64,000 bases of DNA from Parasaccharibacter apium (GTDB lineage Bacteria; Pseudomonadota; Alphaproteobacteria; Acetobacterales; Acetobacteraceae). This document shows, one piece after another, positions 44,795 through 54,436 of this stretch (positions within the stretch are counted from its first letter, which is position 1; each line of letters starts with the position of its first letter). The notes below the pieces were generated by a model, which worked only from the letters and a program-made list of their open reading frames with translations, ran no database searches and had not been told where the DNA came from. The DNA lies in NCBI RefSeq assembly GCF_002592045.1, contig NZ_MEJG01000001.1:124001-188000 (forward strand), read 5' to 3'. A program made the position numbers and the translations under genes.

Positions 44795-45454
44795 TTATTC
44801 TTTAGACGCCTCTTGCGGCAATGTCACGAGGGTAAACAACCCCGCTGGGGGGACAGGTGTAACCGTCGCACGCGCTAAATCCTCCGGTGGTAGAAGTGAT
44901 TCAATCGCAAAATCAGGGTGCCACCCTAGCGCGCGCGAGGCCCGTGCCATCACACGCTCAACACGTAAGCGAATCCCCCTCTGCGCTAGGAAGTGGTTGA
45001 CAAATAGAATATGCCCTCCCGGCTTTACCACCCGTTTTAGCTCAGCCAAAAGGCGGTCGGGGTGCGGCACCACAGAGGCCACAAACATCCCTACAGCGAT
45101 GTCAAAACTATTATCAGCAAAGCTTGTTTGCTCTGCATCCATCACCAAAAGTTCATCAATATTACGCAGGCCATCGCGCTTTACGCGCTCCTTAGCTAAA
45201 GCCAGCATATCTTCTGAAAGATCGATTCCTGTAATGCGTTTTTCAGCCCGATAAGAGGGCAAAGCAAGCCCGGTACCAACCCCGACCTCCAGCACGCGCT
45301 CTCCTGGTAGGGCATTCACCGCAGCTACAGCCCGGCGTCGCCCAAAGGCTGAGACACCCCCAAAAACTTTGTCATACATATGCGCCCAACGACGATACGC
45401 CTCACGCACGCTATCTGCATCAAGAGAAGAACGAGGGTTAGGGGAAGACACCAT
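44795..45454 (-). CDS. Class I SAM methyltransferase, PmtA-like
   Basis: The 219-aa AdoMet-dependent methyltransferase has motif I VLEVGVGTGLALPSY near residue 55, the acidic loop ITGIDLSEDML, and post-motif segments VMDAEQTSFADNSFD and RVVKPGGHILFVNHF. The N-terminal YRRWAHMYDKVFGG and the tail of about 60 residues resemble phosphatidylethanolamine N-methyltransferases of the Rhodobacter/Acetobacter PmtA type, which make phosphatidylcholine. A UbiE-like role is the main alternative. It is monocistronic between the oxidase-like gene and a small membrane protein gene. Confidence 0.75.
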   Translation of the reverse strand: MVSSPNPRSSLDADSVREAYRRWAHMYDKVFGGVSAFGRRRAVAAVNALPGERVLEVGVGTGLALPSYRAEKRITGIDLSEDMLALAKERVKRDGLRNIDELLVMDAEQTSFADNSFDIAVGMFVASVVPHPDRLLAELKRVVKPGGHILFVNHFLAQRGIRLRVERVMARASRALGWHPDFAIESLLPPEDLARATVTPVPPAGLFTLVTLPQEASKE

Positions 45455-45642
45455 GAAAAAAACGCAGCCTCAACAGTCTGCCCCCAATTAAAGCGGGGAG
45501 CATGATCGCTACTGATACCTATCAGTTTGCCCCTTCTTGCCTCTCCTCACCCTTTGCTGACAAGGTGGCTAAGGGGTATAATGGAAAAAAAATTCGTTTA
45601 TCTGCCTTGCAGGGCCCCACTCTACAGTGCAGGACTACCATA

Positions 45643-45951
45643 ATGAAGCATCTTAACCTCATTCTTGCTCTGCTCTGCCTAGTTGTATGGGCTAGTCTCT
45701 ATATTGTCTATTATAAAGAGCAACTTATCCCCTGGGCGGTTAACCGCTTCACCCGTGATAAAATGCCCAAAGATACAGAGATTAAAGACGGCTATTTCTC
45801 TGACGGTATAGCCGTCCCCTTCCGCGAAAATCTTTACCCTTCTAAAAAGCCCACGCAAGCGGGAAAAGAGCAAAACACAGAGCCACCCCCTCAACAGCCG
45901 CAGAAGCATGATGCGGAGGGTGATGCGCCACCTCCCCCGCACCAGCCATAG
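45643..45951 (+). CDS. Hypothetical small membrane-anchored protein, Pro/Gln-rich tail
   Basis: The 102-aa protein starts MKHLNLILALLCLVVWASLYI with one N-terminal hydrophobic segment (residues 4-24). A mixed-charge middle follows and then a Pro/Gln/His-rich tail from about residue 70, ending PPPPHQP. AGGA lies 8 nt before the ATG at 45643, so the longer frame from 45502 is rejected. I do not recognise the family. It stands alone, convergent with gshB (8 bp between stops). It could be an envelope-anchored linker protein, but no function can be given. Confidence 0.6.
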   Translation: MKHLNLILALLCLVVWASLYIVYYKEQLIPWAVNRFTRDKMPKDTEIKDGYFSDGIAVPFRENLYPSKKPTQAGKEQNTEPPPQQPQKHDAEGDAPPPPHQP

Positions 45952-45959
45952 GGTAGAGG

Positions 45960-46946
45960 TCAGGCTAGACGCCCCTCAATACATTCCCAAATTAACCCAG
46001 CACTATTAATGCCATCAAAGCGGTCCAGCTCTTGCAAGCCTGTTGGGGAGGTGACGTTGATCTCCGTCAGCCAATCGCCAATCACATCAATGCCGGTGAA
46101 GATAAGCCCGTGCTCTTTAAGGTAAGGGCCAATCGCTTTGCAGATCTCCTTATCCCGCGCTGTCAGGGCCACACGCTCGGCACGACCACCGACATGCATG
46201 TTAGAGCGCGCATCACCCTGGGCTGGCACGCGGTTGATCGCCCCAATCGGCTCCCCATCCACAAGGATGATGCGCTTATCGCCTAACCGCACAGCAGGTT
46301 CGTAACGCTGCACCATTAAAGGCTCACGCGAGCGAGAGAAGTGCATCTCCAAAAGAGATGAGAAGTTCTCATCATCTTCCTTCACCCGGAAGATGCCCAC
46401 CCCGCCATTGCCGTACAGAGGCTTGAGGATAATGTCCTTATGCGTCTGGCGGAAAGCGGCAATCGCCTCCTTATCCCATGTAACCAAGGTTGGCGGCATA
46501 AGCTGGGGAAAATGTGTGACCAGCAACTTCTCTGGCGCATTGCGCACCGAGATAGGGTCATTCACCACCAATGCCCGCCCCGGCCCTGTGCCATGAATAT
46601 GCTCTAACATATGGGTCGCTGTGATATAGCCCATATCAAAAGGCGGGTCTTGCCGCATGAGAATGACATCAAAACTGCCGAGGTCTAACACCTCCTCTGG
46701 GCCAAAAGCCGCATGGTCCCCCTTTTTACGCTGGACACTCACCTTACGTCCCCGCGCTTGGAGGCGGCTTGAGGTGCCCTTCCCCTCCAATAAAGACAAT
46801 GTGGTGGGATGATAGACATAAAGCTCATGGCCACGCCGTTGGGCTTCTAACATCAATGCGAAGGTGGAATCGCCATCAATATTAATCTCCTCCAACGGGT
46901 CCATCTGCACAGCCACACGGCATGAGGACGATGATAACGACACCAT
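45960..46946 (-). CDS. gshB: Glutathione synthase
   Basis: The 328-aa ATP-grasp enzyme joins gamma-glutamylcysteine and glycine. The N-terminal [20 protein letters not shown], the central [21 protein letters not shown] and the ATP-grasp segments [16 protein letters not shown] and [20 protein letters not shown] are all typical. The gene is the last of a minus-strand run uvrB-galM-greB-gshB; a gap of about 62 bp separates it from greB, so it may have its own promoter. Confidence 0.96.
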   Translation of the reverse strand: MVSLSSSSCRVAVQMDPLEEINIDGDSTFALMLEAQRRGHELYVYHPTTLSLLEGKGTSSRLQARGRKVSVQRKKGDHAAFGPEEVLDLGSFDVILMRQDPPFDMGYITATHMLEHIHGTGPGRALVVNDPISVRNAPEKLLVTHFPQLMPPTLVTWDKEAIAAFRQTHKDIILKPLYGNGGVGIFRVKEDDENFSSLLEMHFSRSREPLMVQRYEPAVRLGDKRIILVDGEPIGAINRVPAQGDARSNMHVGGRAERVALTARDKEICKAIGPYLKEHGLIFTGIDVIGDWLTEINVTSPTGLQELDRFDGINSAGLIWECIEGRLA

Positions 46947-47008
46947 AACTTATTACTCCGCAAAGCAGGTCACAAAGGCGCAAGCCAGATGGCTCTCTTA
47001 GGCCGGAC

Positions 47009-47509
47009 TTAGGCCGGATGAGGATAGGTGATAGATAGGACCTCTACCAATACAGGGCCAGAGGGGGTGTGCATAGTCACTTCATCATGCACAGCCGCCT
47101 TCATCAAGGCCCGTGCAGCAGGGGCTTGCAGGCTAATCTCCCCATGCTCCAACCGCGCTTCATCCACACCGAGGATGGTCACCGTATAATGGCGGTCCTC
47201 CTCATCAGCATAACATACAGTAGCCCCAAAAAAGACACGCTGGCGGTTGGTCTGCGCGGCGGGGTCCACAATCACGGCCTGATCCAGCCTTTTGGTTAGG
47301 AAGCGGATGCGCCGGTCAATCTCGCGGAGGCGGCGTTTACCATATTGATAATCCGCATTCTCGGAGCGATCCCCATTACTCGCCGCCCAAGAGACAATCT
47401 CCACAACTTGCGGGCGTTCCTTTTGGGTTAGCTCTTTAAGCTCCGCCCGCATCCGCGCAGCCCCTTGAGGGGAGAGATAACGATGCAGCGCAATCTTCTC
47501 ACCAGCCAT
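47009..47509 (-). CDS. greB: Transcription elongation factor GreB
   Basis: The 166-aa factor stimulates RNA cleavage in backtracked RNA polymerase. An N-terminal coiled coil (residues about 14-80) contains the tip acidic pair in NGDRSENADYQYGKRRLREID, where the DxxE tip residues promote cleavage. The C-terminal FKBP-like domain follows. The length and the YQYGKRRLREIDRR segment favour GreB over GreA. It begins 5 bp after the galM stop in a minus-strand run. Confidence 0.92.
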   Translation of the reverse strand: MAGEKIALHRYLSPQGAARMRAELKELTQKERPQVVEIVSWAASNGDRSENADYQYGKRRLREIDRRIRFLTKRLDQAVIVDPAAQTNRQRVFFGATVCYADEEDRHYTVTILGVDEARLEHGEISLQAPAARALMKAAVHDEVTMHTPSGPVLVEVLSITYPHPA

Positions 47510-47514
47510 ACAGC

Positions 47515-48420
47515 CTAGCCTTCTGCCGGGCGGCGTGGGGCCTCAACCTGGACATGCAGCATTCCCCCACAGCTTTGCCCCGGCGCAAGAACATGTACGC
47601 CCCGCCCTGCACTATCAGGCCGATTAAGCGCGTCCGTCATACTCGTTACAGGCTCAATAGCCACATAGTCATCAGCGAGTTGGGAGAACACCACCAGATG
47701 AGAGAATATTCCATCCGCCTTTATCGTCACAGACGGAATTGTAGGGGATGGCTCCAAAAGCGCAGAGCCGGTAAAGCCTGCAAAACCGTTATCCAACACG
47801 CGCCCTGCCAAAGCCTGCCCTTTGGAGAAATCCCACTCCCCCTCGCAGGCTTTTTGCGTCTCTGGCAGGCCTGTCTTATCCGTCAACCACACGGAGGCCG
47901 CGTTAAAGGTTAAACGGGCTGCCTCTGTTGCATGGAAGAAGGGATGAAAGCCAAACCCTACAGGCTGGTCACGCTCATCGCAATTCTTCATCACTAAAGA
48001 GATATACAACCCATCAGCGCGTAACTCATACGAGATGACAGCCCGATACGCGTAAGGCCATTCCCGCTTCGCCGCTTCATCCTCTGGTTTATGTTCGAAG
48101 GTCAAAATAGCGTGGCTCTCCGTCTTATGAGAGACCTGCCATTCATGCTCCCACCCATTACCGTGGATAGAGTGAGGGCAGCCCTCCATATTCAAAGCAA
48201 GCTGATGCGCCTCCCCCCCAAAAGCGAATTGCCCCTTCGCAAGACGATTCACATAAGGCAGAAGCGGATAAGCCCCCACCGCTATACCCTTTTGCCCGCG
48301 TAAGGCCTCATTAGCGACAGGGCGAAGAATATCATGCCCCCGCACCTGCCATTGCACCAAAGCGGCCCCGACATCAGGCAGGATAGTAAGGCTCTGCTCG
48401 TCTCTCTTTAGGGTTAACAT
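47515..48420 (-). CDS. Aldose 1-epimerase family protein
   Basis: The 301-aa galactose mutarotase-fold protein has LPYVNRLAKGQF near residue 55, the catalytic His in CPHSIHGNGWEHEW and the second His in VGFGFHPFFHATE. The C-terminal block ends with FSQLADDYVAIEPVTS, including the catalytic Glu. It interconverts sugar anomers, and the natural sugar is not evident. It lies 2 bp after uvrB and 5 bp before greB on the same strand. Confidence 0.88.
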   Translation of the reverse strand: MLTLKRDEQSLTILPDVGAALVQWQVRGHDILRPVANEALRGQKGIAVGAYPLLPYVNRLAKGQFAFGGEAHQLALNMEGCPHSIHGNGWEHEWQVSHKTESHAILTFEHKPEDEAAKREWPYAYRAVISYELRADGLYISLVMKNCDERDQPVGFGFHPFFHATEAARLTFNAASVWLTDKTGLPETQKACEGEWDFSKGQALAGRVLDNGFAGFTGSALLEPSPTIPSVTIKADGIFSHLVVFSQLADDYVAIEPVTSMTDALNRPDSAGRGVHVLAPGQSCGGMLHVQVEAPRRPAEG

Positions 48421-48422
48421 GG

Positions 48423-50546
48423 CTAATCCTTCTTTCTGCGTTTGCTTGTCTTACGGGCTGGCCCTTGGGGGACGGCTTTGGCGGGCATGGGGGGAGCTAT
48501 CAAGCCAATATCACTTGCCTCCCGCCGATGAATCTCATCACGAAAGGCCGCTGCTTGCTCGAAGTCAAGCTCTGCTGCGGCTTCTCGCATCTTTTTACGC
48601 AATTCATCAAGGGTAAGCTGTGGGTCTGCCTCGGCAGAAGGCTCCTTGCCCGCGATTTCTTCTTGAAAGAGCGTATCACTAATACGGCTTCGCACAGTTT
48701 GCGGGGTGATGCCGTGGGCCTCATTCCACGCCATTTGCTTCTCACGGCGGCGGGCTGTTTCCTCAATCGCATAACGTAGGCTATCGGTCTCCTTATCCGC
48801 ATAAAGTAAGACACGGCCATTCACGTTACGAGCGGCACGGCCAATAGTCTGCACAAGCGAAGTACGCGAGCGCAAAAAGCCCTCTTTATCCGCATCAAGA
48901 ATCGCCACAAGGGCACATTCGGGAATATCCAACCCCTCCCGCAGGAGGTTAATGCCCACCAGCACATCAAACGCGCCTAACCGCAAATCTCGAATAATCT
49001 CCATGCGCTCCAACGTATCAATATCGGAATGGAGATAGCGAACCTTTACGCCATGTTCGGAGAGATATTCTGTCAAATCCTCGGCCATGCGTTTTGTGAG
49101 GGTGGTGACCAGAACACGACCATTCTCGGCAATCGTAGCTTTGGCCTCATGCAACAAATCGTCCACCTGCCCTTCTACCGGGCGGATGATGGTTATCGGG
49201 TCTGTTAAGCCTGTGGGGCGGATAATCTGTTCAGCAAAGGCCCCTTCTGTTTGTTCCATTTCCCACGGCCCTGGCGTGGCGGAAACGAAGATACTTTGCG
49301 GGCGGAACGCATCCCACTCCGAAAAAGATAAAGGCCGGTTATCCAAACATGATGGCAAACGAAAGCCGAAATCCGCCAGCGTTTCCTTCCGTGCGCGGTC
49401 GCCTCGCTCCATCCCACCAATTTGCGGCACGCCCACATGGCTCTCATCAACAATGAGCAACGCATCTTCGGGGAGATATTCAAAGAGGGTTGGTGGCGGG
49501 TCACCGGGCCTGCGTCCAGAGAGATAGCGGGAGTAATTCTCGATCCCCTTACACACACCTGTTGTCTCTAGCATTTCAAGGTCAAAATTGGTCCGTTGGA
49601 GGATGCGCTCCTCCTCCAGCGGTTTCCCCGCATTTTGGAAATACCGAATCCGCTCTTGCAACTCATCTTTAATGCTCACCATCGCTTGATTCAGCGTTGG
49701 CCGGGGCGTGACGTAATGAGAGCTGGCATAGAGGCTTACCTCCTCCAACTCTGCCGTTTTCTCCCCTGTTAACGGGTCGAACTCTGTAATACTCTCCACC
49801 TCATCACCAAAGAGCATTACACGCCAAGCACGATCCTCATTCTGGATGGGGAAAATATCCACCTGCTCCCCCCGCACACGGAAGGTCCCACGCTCAAAAG
49901 CGAGGTCATTGCGTTGATATTGCAGCTCCACCAAATGACGGATGAGGTCGTCACGGTCGATAATCTCCCCCGGTACGAGGCGAATCTTCATCCGCGCATA
50001 TGATTCGGGCGAGCCAATACCGTAAATACAAGAGACAGACGCTACGATGATGACATCATTGCGCTCCAACAATGCTTGTGTGGCGGCATGGCGCATCCGG
50101 TCGATGCGCTCATTACGCTGGCTATCTTTCTCAATGAACGTATCTGAGCGCGGAACGTAAGCTTCTGGCTGGTAATAATCATAGTAGGAGACGAAATATT
50201 CCACCGCATTATCGGGGAAAAACTGCTTCATCTCGCTATAAAGCTGGGCGGCCAAGGTCTTATTGGGGGCCATGATGAGCGTAGGACGTTGGGCGGCCTC
50301 AATCACCTTCGCCATGGTGAAGGTCTTACCAGAGCCTGTCACGCCCATAAGCACTTGGTCCCGCTCCCCAGCTGCCAACCCTTCTACCAAACTTGCAATC
50401 GCTTGGGGTTGATCACCAGAAGGCTCATAGTCCGACTGCACAACAAGCCGCTTTAGCTTTGGCTTTGCCGGTTGGCGCTCAGGGAAAAAATCCGTCTGAC
50501 GCGGGGCGATAGGTTTTTTCTTCTTACGAGAGGATGAGACTGCCAT
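48423..50546 (-). CDS. uvrB: Excinuclease ABC subunit B
   Basis: The 707-aa nucleotide-excision-repair helicase-like protein has Walker A in [17 protein letters not shown] near residue 65, the beta-hairpin [12 protein letters not shown], the DEAD-like VDESHV, motif [21 protein letters not shown], and the C-terminal UVR domain near residue 645 that binds UvrA/UvrC. A basic Lys/Arg-rich N-terminal extension of about 30 residues precedes the core. It heads the uvrB-galM-greB-(gshB) run. Confidence 0.97.
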   Translation of the reverse strand: MAVSSSRKKKKPIAPRQTDFFPERQPAKPKLKRLVVQSDYEPSGDQPQAIASLVEGLAAGERDQVLMGVTGSGKTFTMAKVIEAAQRPTLIMAPNKTLAAQLYSEMKQFFPDNAVEYFVSYYDYYQPEAYVPRSDTFIEKDSQRNERIDRMRHAATQALLERNDVIIVASVSCIYGIGSPESYARMKIRLVPGEIIDRDDLIRHLVELQYQRNDLAFERGTFRVRGEQVDIFPIQNEDRAWRVMLFGDEVESITEFDPLTGEKTAELEEVSLYASSHYVTPRPTLNQAMVSIKDELQERIRYFQNAGKPLEEERILQRTNFDLEMLETTGVCKGIENYSRYLSGRRPGDPPPTLFEYLPEDALLIVDESHVGVPQIGGMERGDRARKETLADFGFRLPSCLDNRPLSFSEWDAFRPQSIFVSATPGPWEMEQTEGAFAEQIIRPTGLTDPITIIRPVEGQVDDLLHEAKATIAENGRVLVTTLTKRMAEDLTEYLSEHGVKVRYLHSDIDTLERMEIIRDLRLGAFDVLVGINLLREGLDIPECALVAILDADKEGFLRSRTSLVQTIGRAARNVNGRVLLYADKETDSLRYAIEETARRREKQMAWNEAHGITPQTVRSRISDTLFQEEIAGKEPSAEADPQLTLDELRKKMREAAAELDFEQAAAFRDEIHRREASDIGLIAPPMPAKAVPQGPARKTSKRRKKD

Positions 50547-50717
50547 GCCCCCTAAATGGGGTTATCACCCGGCCGTCACAAGATGCTGATTATGCAATAA
50601 ATAACCTACCTTCATCTTGCCACGTCATCTCCATAGAATAGACTAATAGTTCTTGAAGGGTTCTTCCCCACGAGCCCGCTTCTTCAAACGTCACATCTCT
50701 AAAAAGGTTGGACCCTT

Positions 50718-51074
50718 ATGGATATTGAACAAATTACGCGGAGCTACACGCAGTTTCGCAACACAGCGCAAGAGGCTTTTCAACTCATTGACCGGCTAAC
50801 CGGCCAAATGCAGGAAGCCTCCCAAAATGGCGATGCGCAAGCTGGTGAATGGGCCGAGAGCCTCCAGAAAATTTCCTCCATCTTCCAAAATGGTCAAGGC
50901 CATGCGGGCGACCTTGTGGGGCAGCTTGCTGGGCTTGTTAGCCATCTTGGTGAAAAGACAGACGGAGCAAGCTCTGGGGAGCAAGGCGGCGATGTCGCAA
51001 ACTTCGGCAAGTCCCTTCAGCAAGATGTTATCCAAGAGATTGGTGGGGCATTGCTAAAGAAGTTCCTCCGGTAA
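50718..51074 (+). CDS. Hypothetical protein, 118 aa, helical and Gln/Gly-rich
   Basis: The soluble protein has no signal or membrane segment. Its first half is rich in Gln, Glu and Ala and looks helical (ITRSYTQFRNTAQEAFQLIDRL and on). A Gly/Ser-rich stretch near residues 80-90 precedes a C-terminal amphipathic helix ending LLKKFLR. AAGG lies 9 nt before the ATG and a strong terminator follows, so it looks like a real monocistronic gene. I do not recognise any family. It sits between the divergently transcribed uvrB and the convergent ABC1 gene. Confidence 0.65.
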   Translation: MDIEQITRSYTQFRNTAQEAFQLIDRLTGQMQEASQNGDAQAGEWAESLQKISSIFQNGQGHAGDLVGQLAGLVSHLGEKTDGASSGEQGGDVANFGKSLQQDVIQEIGGALLKKFLR

Positions 51075-51100
51075 GGACCGGCCATAATCTGCATTATGAT

Positions 51101-51138
51101 GAGGCCCAACACGTATTAAGCGCGTTGGGCCTTATTTT
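51101..51138. terminator. Terminator between the 118-aa gene and the ABC1 gene
   Basis: GGCCCAAC-A-CG and CG-C-GTTGGGCC pair around a short loop, followed by TTATTTTTA. Its right end touches the ABC1 stop codon. Confidence 0.82.
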
Positions 51139-52505
51139 TACTGAGCGGGACTAACCTGCGCTTTCTCCAAGGCCTCTTTTTGGCGGGCTGTGAGGGCTTC
51201 CACCGTGAAGCCCTGTGTGAGCTCCATAAAGAGCCGGTGCCAATTCACCTTCGCCCCCAACCGTAAGAAGGCACTGCCTAACCCAATGGCAGAGCGGTCT
51301 AACATCACGAACTCACGCGGTAAGGTGATGCCGCCCGTCCGTTTTAACCCCTCATAAACACGCTCTAACACTTTACGGGCCTCTTGGGGGTTATTGCTCT
51401 CCCCTACATCACAAACATGGTCCGTCATCAAAGGGCGGTAGAAAAAGCGTGCCCATTCATTCAACACCGCTGCACGCTCGCGGGAAATATCCTTAAAGCC
51501 CCAAGCATGATAAGCCTCATAAGCGCGCTCCTCATCCCCATCCCGCAGCGCATGAAAAAGCGCAAGGACACCCCCTACAAAACGAGGCGAGAAAATCCGC
51601 ACCGCGCCGAAATCCAACAGATTCAACCCGCCATTTTTTCGCACGGTAAAATTACCCATATGCGGGTCACCATGAATCACCCCATAGCGATAAAAGGGCG
51701 TGTACCATGCTTTAAACAACGCTACCGCAATCGCATTGCGCTCCTCTTGGGAGCGTTGCTCAGCCAAAACGGACTTCATGGAGCGACCCGGCACCCAATC
51801 CATCGTCAAAAGTCGCCCTGTTGTTAGCTCTGCCACAGGATGAGGGACGGTAACCTCTGGCACATCGGCCAACATATGCTGGTAAAGCCGCACATGGCTG
51901 GCCTCACGAATATAATCCAACTCCTCGCGCATCCGCTCCGCAAGCTCGGTATAGACCTCATCTTGCCTGATGGCATTACCCACAAGACTAAAGACCCCTA
52001 AACCGCGTTTAAGCTGCTTTAAATCCTGCTCCATCGCGCCGGCCATACCGGGATATTGCAGTTTGCATGCAACCTCGCGCCCATCGGCCAAAGCCGCGCG
52101 ATGCACCTGTCCTAATGATGCCGCTGCAACAGCCTCATGGCTAAAAGAGCGGAAATGCCCCTCCCAGCCCGGCCCTAGCTCGGCCTTCATCCGCCGTTGC
52201 ACGAAGCTCCACCCCATAGGCGGCGCATTGGATTGGAGATGTGCTAACTCCTCCGCATATTCATCCGGCAAAGCCCCGGGGATGGTGGAAAGAAGCTGCG
52301 CGGCTTTCATCATCGGCCCTTTTAATGAGCCTAAAACAGCGCGTAACTCCTCCGCATGGCTCGTTTTATTGCTGCGCAGCCCCAGCTTATGGCCTGCCAT
52401 GCGCACTGCAACACCGCCCACCATGCCAGATGCCTGAAACATACGCTGCATGTTATCGACAAAGCCGGTCTTATCGATGTCACGTTCATACGCCATGCTC
52501 ATCAT
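51138..52505 (-). CDS. ABC1/UbiB-family kinase-like protein
   Basis: The 455-aa atypical kinase-like protein has the KxGQ-type motif (LKGPMMKAAQLLS, near residue 65), the Ala-rich nucleotide loop AAASLGQVHRA, the HGDPHMGNF catalytic loop and the DFG in LLDFGAV. The family includes UbiB/Coq8, needed for ubiquinone synthesis, and eukaryotic ABC1 proteins. KAAQ in place of KxGQ suggests a divergent member. It lacks the two C-terminal membrane helices of UbiB, so it is more like a soluble paralogue. Start codons cluster at 52505-52496. It follows pepF by 38 bp. Confidence 0.85.
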   Translation of the reverse strand: MMSMAYERDIDKTGFVDNMQRMFQASGMVGGVAVRMAGHKLGLRSNKTSHAEELRAVLGSLKGPMMKAAQLLSTIPGALPDEYAEELAHLQSNAPPMGWSFVQRRMKAELGPGWEGHFRSFSHEAVAAASLGQVHRAALADGREVACKLQYPGMAGAMEQDLKQLKRGLGVFSLVGNAIRQDEVYTELAERMREELDYIREASHVRLYQHMLADVPEVTVPHPVAELTTGRLLTMDWVPGRSMKSVLAEQRSQEERNAIAVALFKAWYTPFYRYGVIHGDPHMGNFTVRKNGGLNLLDFGAVRIFSPRFVGGVLALFHALRDGDEERAYEAYHAWGFKDISRERAAVLNEWARFFYRPLMTDHVCDVGESNNPQEARKVLERVYEGLKRTGGITLPREFVMLDRSAIGLGSAFLRLGAKVNWHRLFMELTQGFTVEALTARQKEALEKAQVSPAQ

Positions 52506-52543
52506 CCTTCTTTACTCTGCCCATGAGGGCGGGGAATGACCTT

Positions 52544-54364
52544 TTAGGAATGAGGCGTGGCCTCAAGCTGGTCAATAAGGCCAGAAATCACATCCAACCC
52601 ACGCGTCCAGAAGGATGGATCACCCGCATTCAACCCAAAAGGAGCGAGCAGCTCTTGGTGACGCAACGTCCCCCCAGCGGCCAACATCTCCTTATACTTA
52701 CCGGCAAAACCTGCGGGACTATCCTGGTACACACCATAAAGGGCATTCACCAAACAATCGCCAAACGCATAAGCATAGACATAAAAAGGCGAATGAATGA
52801 AATGTGGGATATATGACCAATAAAGGTCATAATCCGGGGTGAAATGGAAGGCCGGCCCTAAGCTGCGCGTTTGCACATCACGCCAGATTTCCCCTAAACG
52901 CTCGGCAGGGATTTCCCCTTTGCGGCGTTCATCATGGACCTGTACCTCAAAGAGGTAAAAGGCAATTTGCCGCACCACAGTATTGAGCATATCCTCCACT
53001 TTGGATGCGAGGAGATGATGGCGGCATTTAGCGTCACTCTCCCCATCCAATAGGGATTGGAAAGTCAACATCTCCCCAAAAACTGAGGCTGTCTCTGCCA
53101 AAGTCAAAGGCGTGTTGGAGCGTAAATAGCCCTGCTTCTGCCCTGCTAACATCTGATGAATCCCATGCCCCATCTCATGGGCTAAGGTCATCACATCGCG
53201 CGGGCGGCCATGATAATTCATCAATAAATAAGGATGGACAGATGGCACAACAGGATGCGCAAACGCCCCGGAGGACTTACCCGGCACTGCTGCCGCATCA
53301 ATCCATGGATTGCTCAAAAAACTATGAGCATGACGGCCCATCTCCTCATCAAAATCCTGATAAGCGCGATGAACAATAGCCTTGCCCTCATCCCAGCTTA
53401 GTCGTTTATCCTGAACATCTGGCAGCGGGGCGTTACGGTCCCAATGCTCCAGCTGCTCTAACCCCAGCCAACGGGCCTTCATGCTGTAATAGCGGTGCGA
53501 TAAACGCGGGAAAGCCGCCTGCACAGCATCCACCAGCGCATCAACAACCTCATCCTCCACCATATTGGCCCGGTTACGGCTGCTCACAGGGCGCGGATAA
53601 CCGCGCATGGCATCAGTTGTGGCTTTATCCTTTGCTAAGGTGTTGGTAATACCAACAAGCAGCTTATTCTCCGCTGCTAATGTCGCACTAATGGCCTTTG
53701 CCGCGGCCTCCCGCCGCTCACGCTGACTATCGGTAAGGTAATTGAACACATCACCAAGGGGCTGGTCTTTCCCCTCAAAATGGACCATCAACCCGGCCAT
53801 GGTCTCATCAAAAAGCCGTACCCACGCATTACGACCAGACACGGCCATATCCATCAATACACGCTCTACCTCATCAGAGAGCTGATAAGGCCGAAAGACG
53901 CGTAAATCCCGCAGATAAGATTGCCATGAGGCGAGGTCTTTATTCTCCTGAAAGCCAGCCTCTAAAACAGCATCATCAAGCCGGTTTAGCTCCAAGGGGA
54001 AAAAGAGCAGATGAGCCGAAAGAGCCGTTAGACGCTCACGCACGCTCTGGGCAAACCGCCCTACGCTGGCCTCTGTCGTATGGGCCGCAAAGAGAAGCTG
54101 AGCGTAAGAGCCAATCTTCCCGAGCCCCTCCTCTATCACCTCATACCCTTGCAGGGCATGGGCCAGCTCCGCAGCGGAGGCTTTGCCGAGTTTACCCTTC
54201 CAGCGGGTCTCAAAGCTCTGAGCCTCCGCTGTTAAGCGGATGAAGTCCGACTCAAGGGCTGGGTCCTCTGGTGAGGTATAGAGGTCTGACAAATCCCAGC
54301 GTGGGGCCGCAACCGGGCCAGAGGCTGAGACAGACGAAGGCGAGGTGAGAAAAGATGTTATCAT
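52544..54364 (-). CDS. pepF: M3-family oligoendopeptidase F
   Basis: The 606-aa zinc metallopeptidase has the active-site motif HEMGHGIHQML near residue 400, with the third ligand Glu about 25 residues later in TLAETASVFGEML. The N-terminal half matches the M3 helical domain (WDLSDLYTSPEDPALESDF). It cleaves oligopeptides in the cytoplasm. Its length matches the alphaproteobacterial PepF group. It lies 72 bp downstream of gltB and may be read from that operon. Confidence 0.93.
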   Translation of the reverse strand: MITSFLTSPSSVSASGPVAAPRWDLSDLYTSPEDPALESDFIRLTAEAQSFETRWKGKLGKASAAELAHALQGYEVIEEGLGKIGSYAQLLFAAHTTEASVGRFAQSVRERLTALSAHLLFFPLELNRLDDAVLEAGFQENKDLASWQSYLRDLRVFRPYQLSDEVERVLMDMAVSGRNAWVRLFDETMAGLMVHFEGKDQPLGDVFNYLTDSQRERREAAAKAISATLAAENKLLVGITNTLAKDKATTDAMRGYPRPVSSRNRANMVEDEVVDALVDAVQAAFPRLSHRYYSMKARWLGLEQLEHWDRNAPLPDVQDKRLSWDEGKAIVHRAYQDFDEEMGRHAHSFLSNPWIDAAAVPGKSSGAFAHPVVPSVHPYLLMNYHGRPRDVMTLAHEMGHGIHQMLAGQKQGYLRSNTPLTLAETASVFGEMLTFQSLLDGESDAKCRHHLLASKVEDMLNTVVRQIAFYLFEVQVHDERRKGEIPAERLGEIWRDVQTRSLGPAFHFTPDYDLYWSYIPHFIHSPFYVYAYAFGDCLVNALYGVYQDSPAGFAGKYKEMLAAGGTLRHQELLAPFGLNAGDPSFWTRGLDVISGLIDQLEATPHS

Positions 54365-54436
54365 GCTGTCAGACTACCGCAAGCAAGCAGCCTCTGAAAA
54401 CACCCTTTATCACTCTCCTCACCTCATTAGGCTAAA

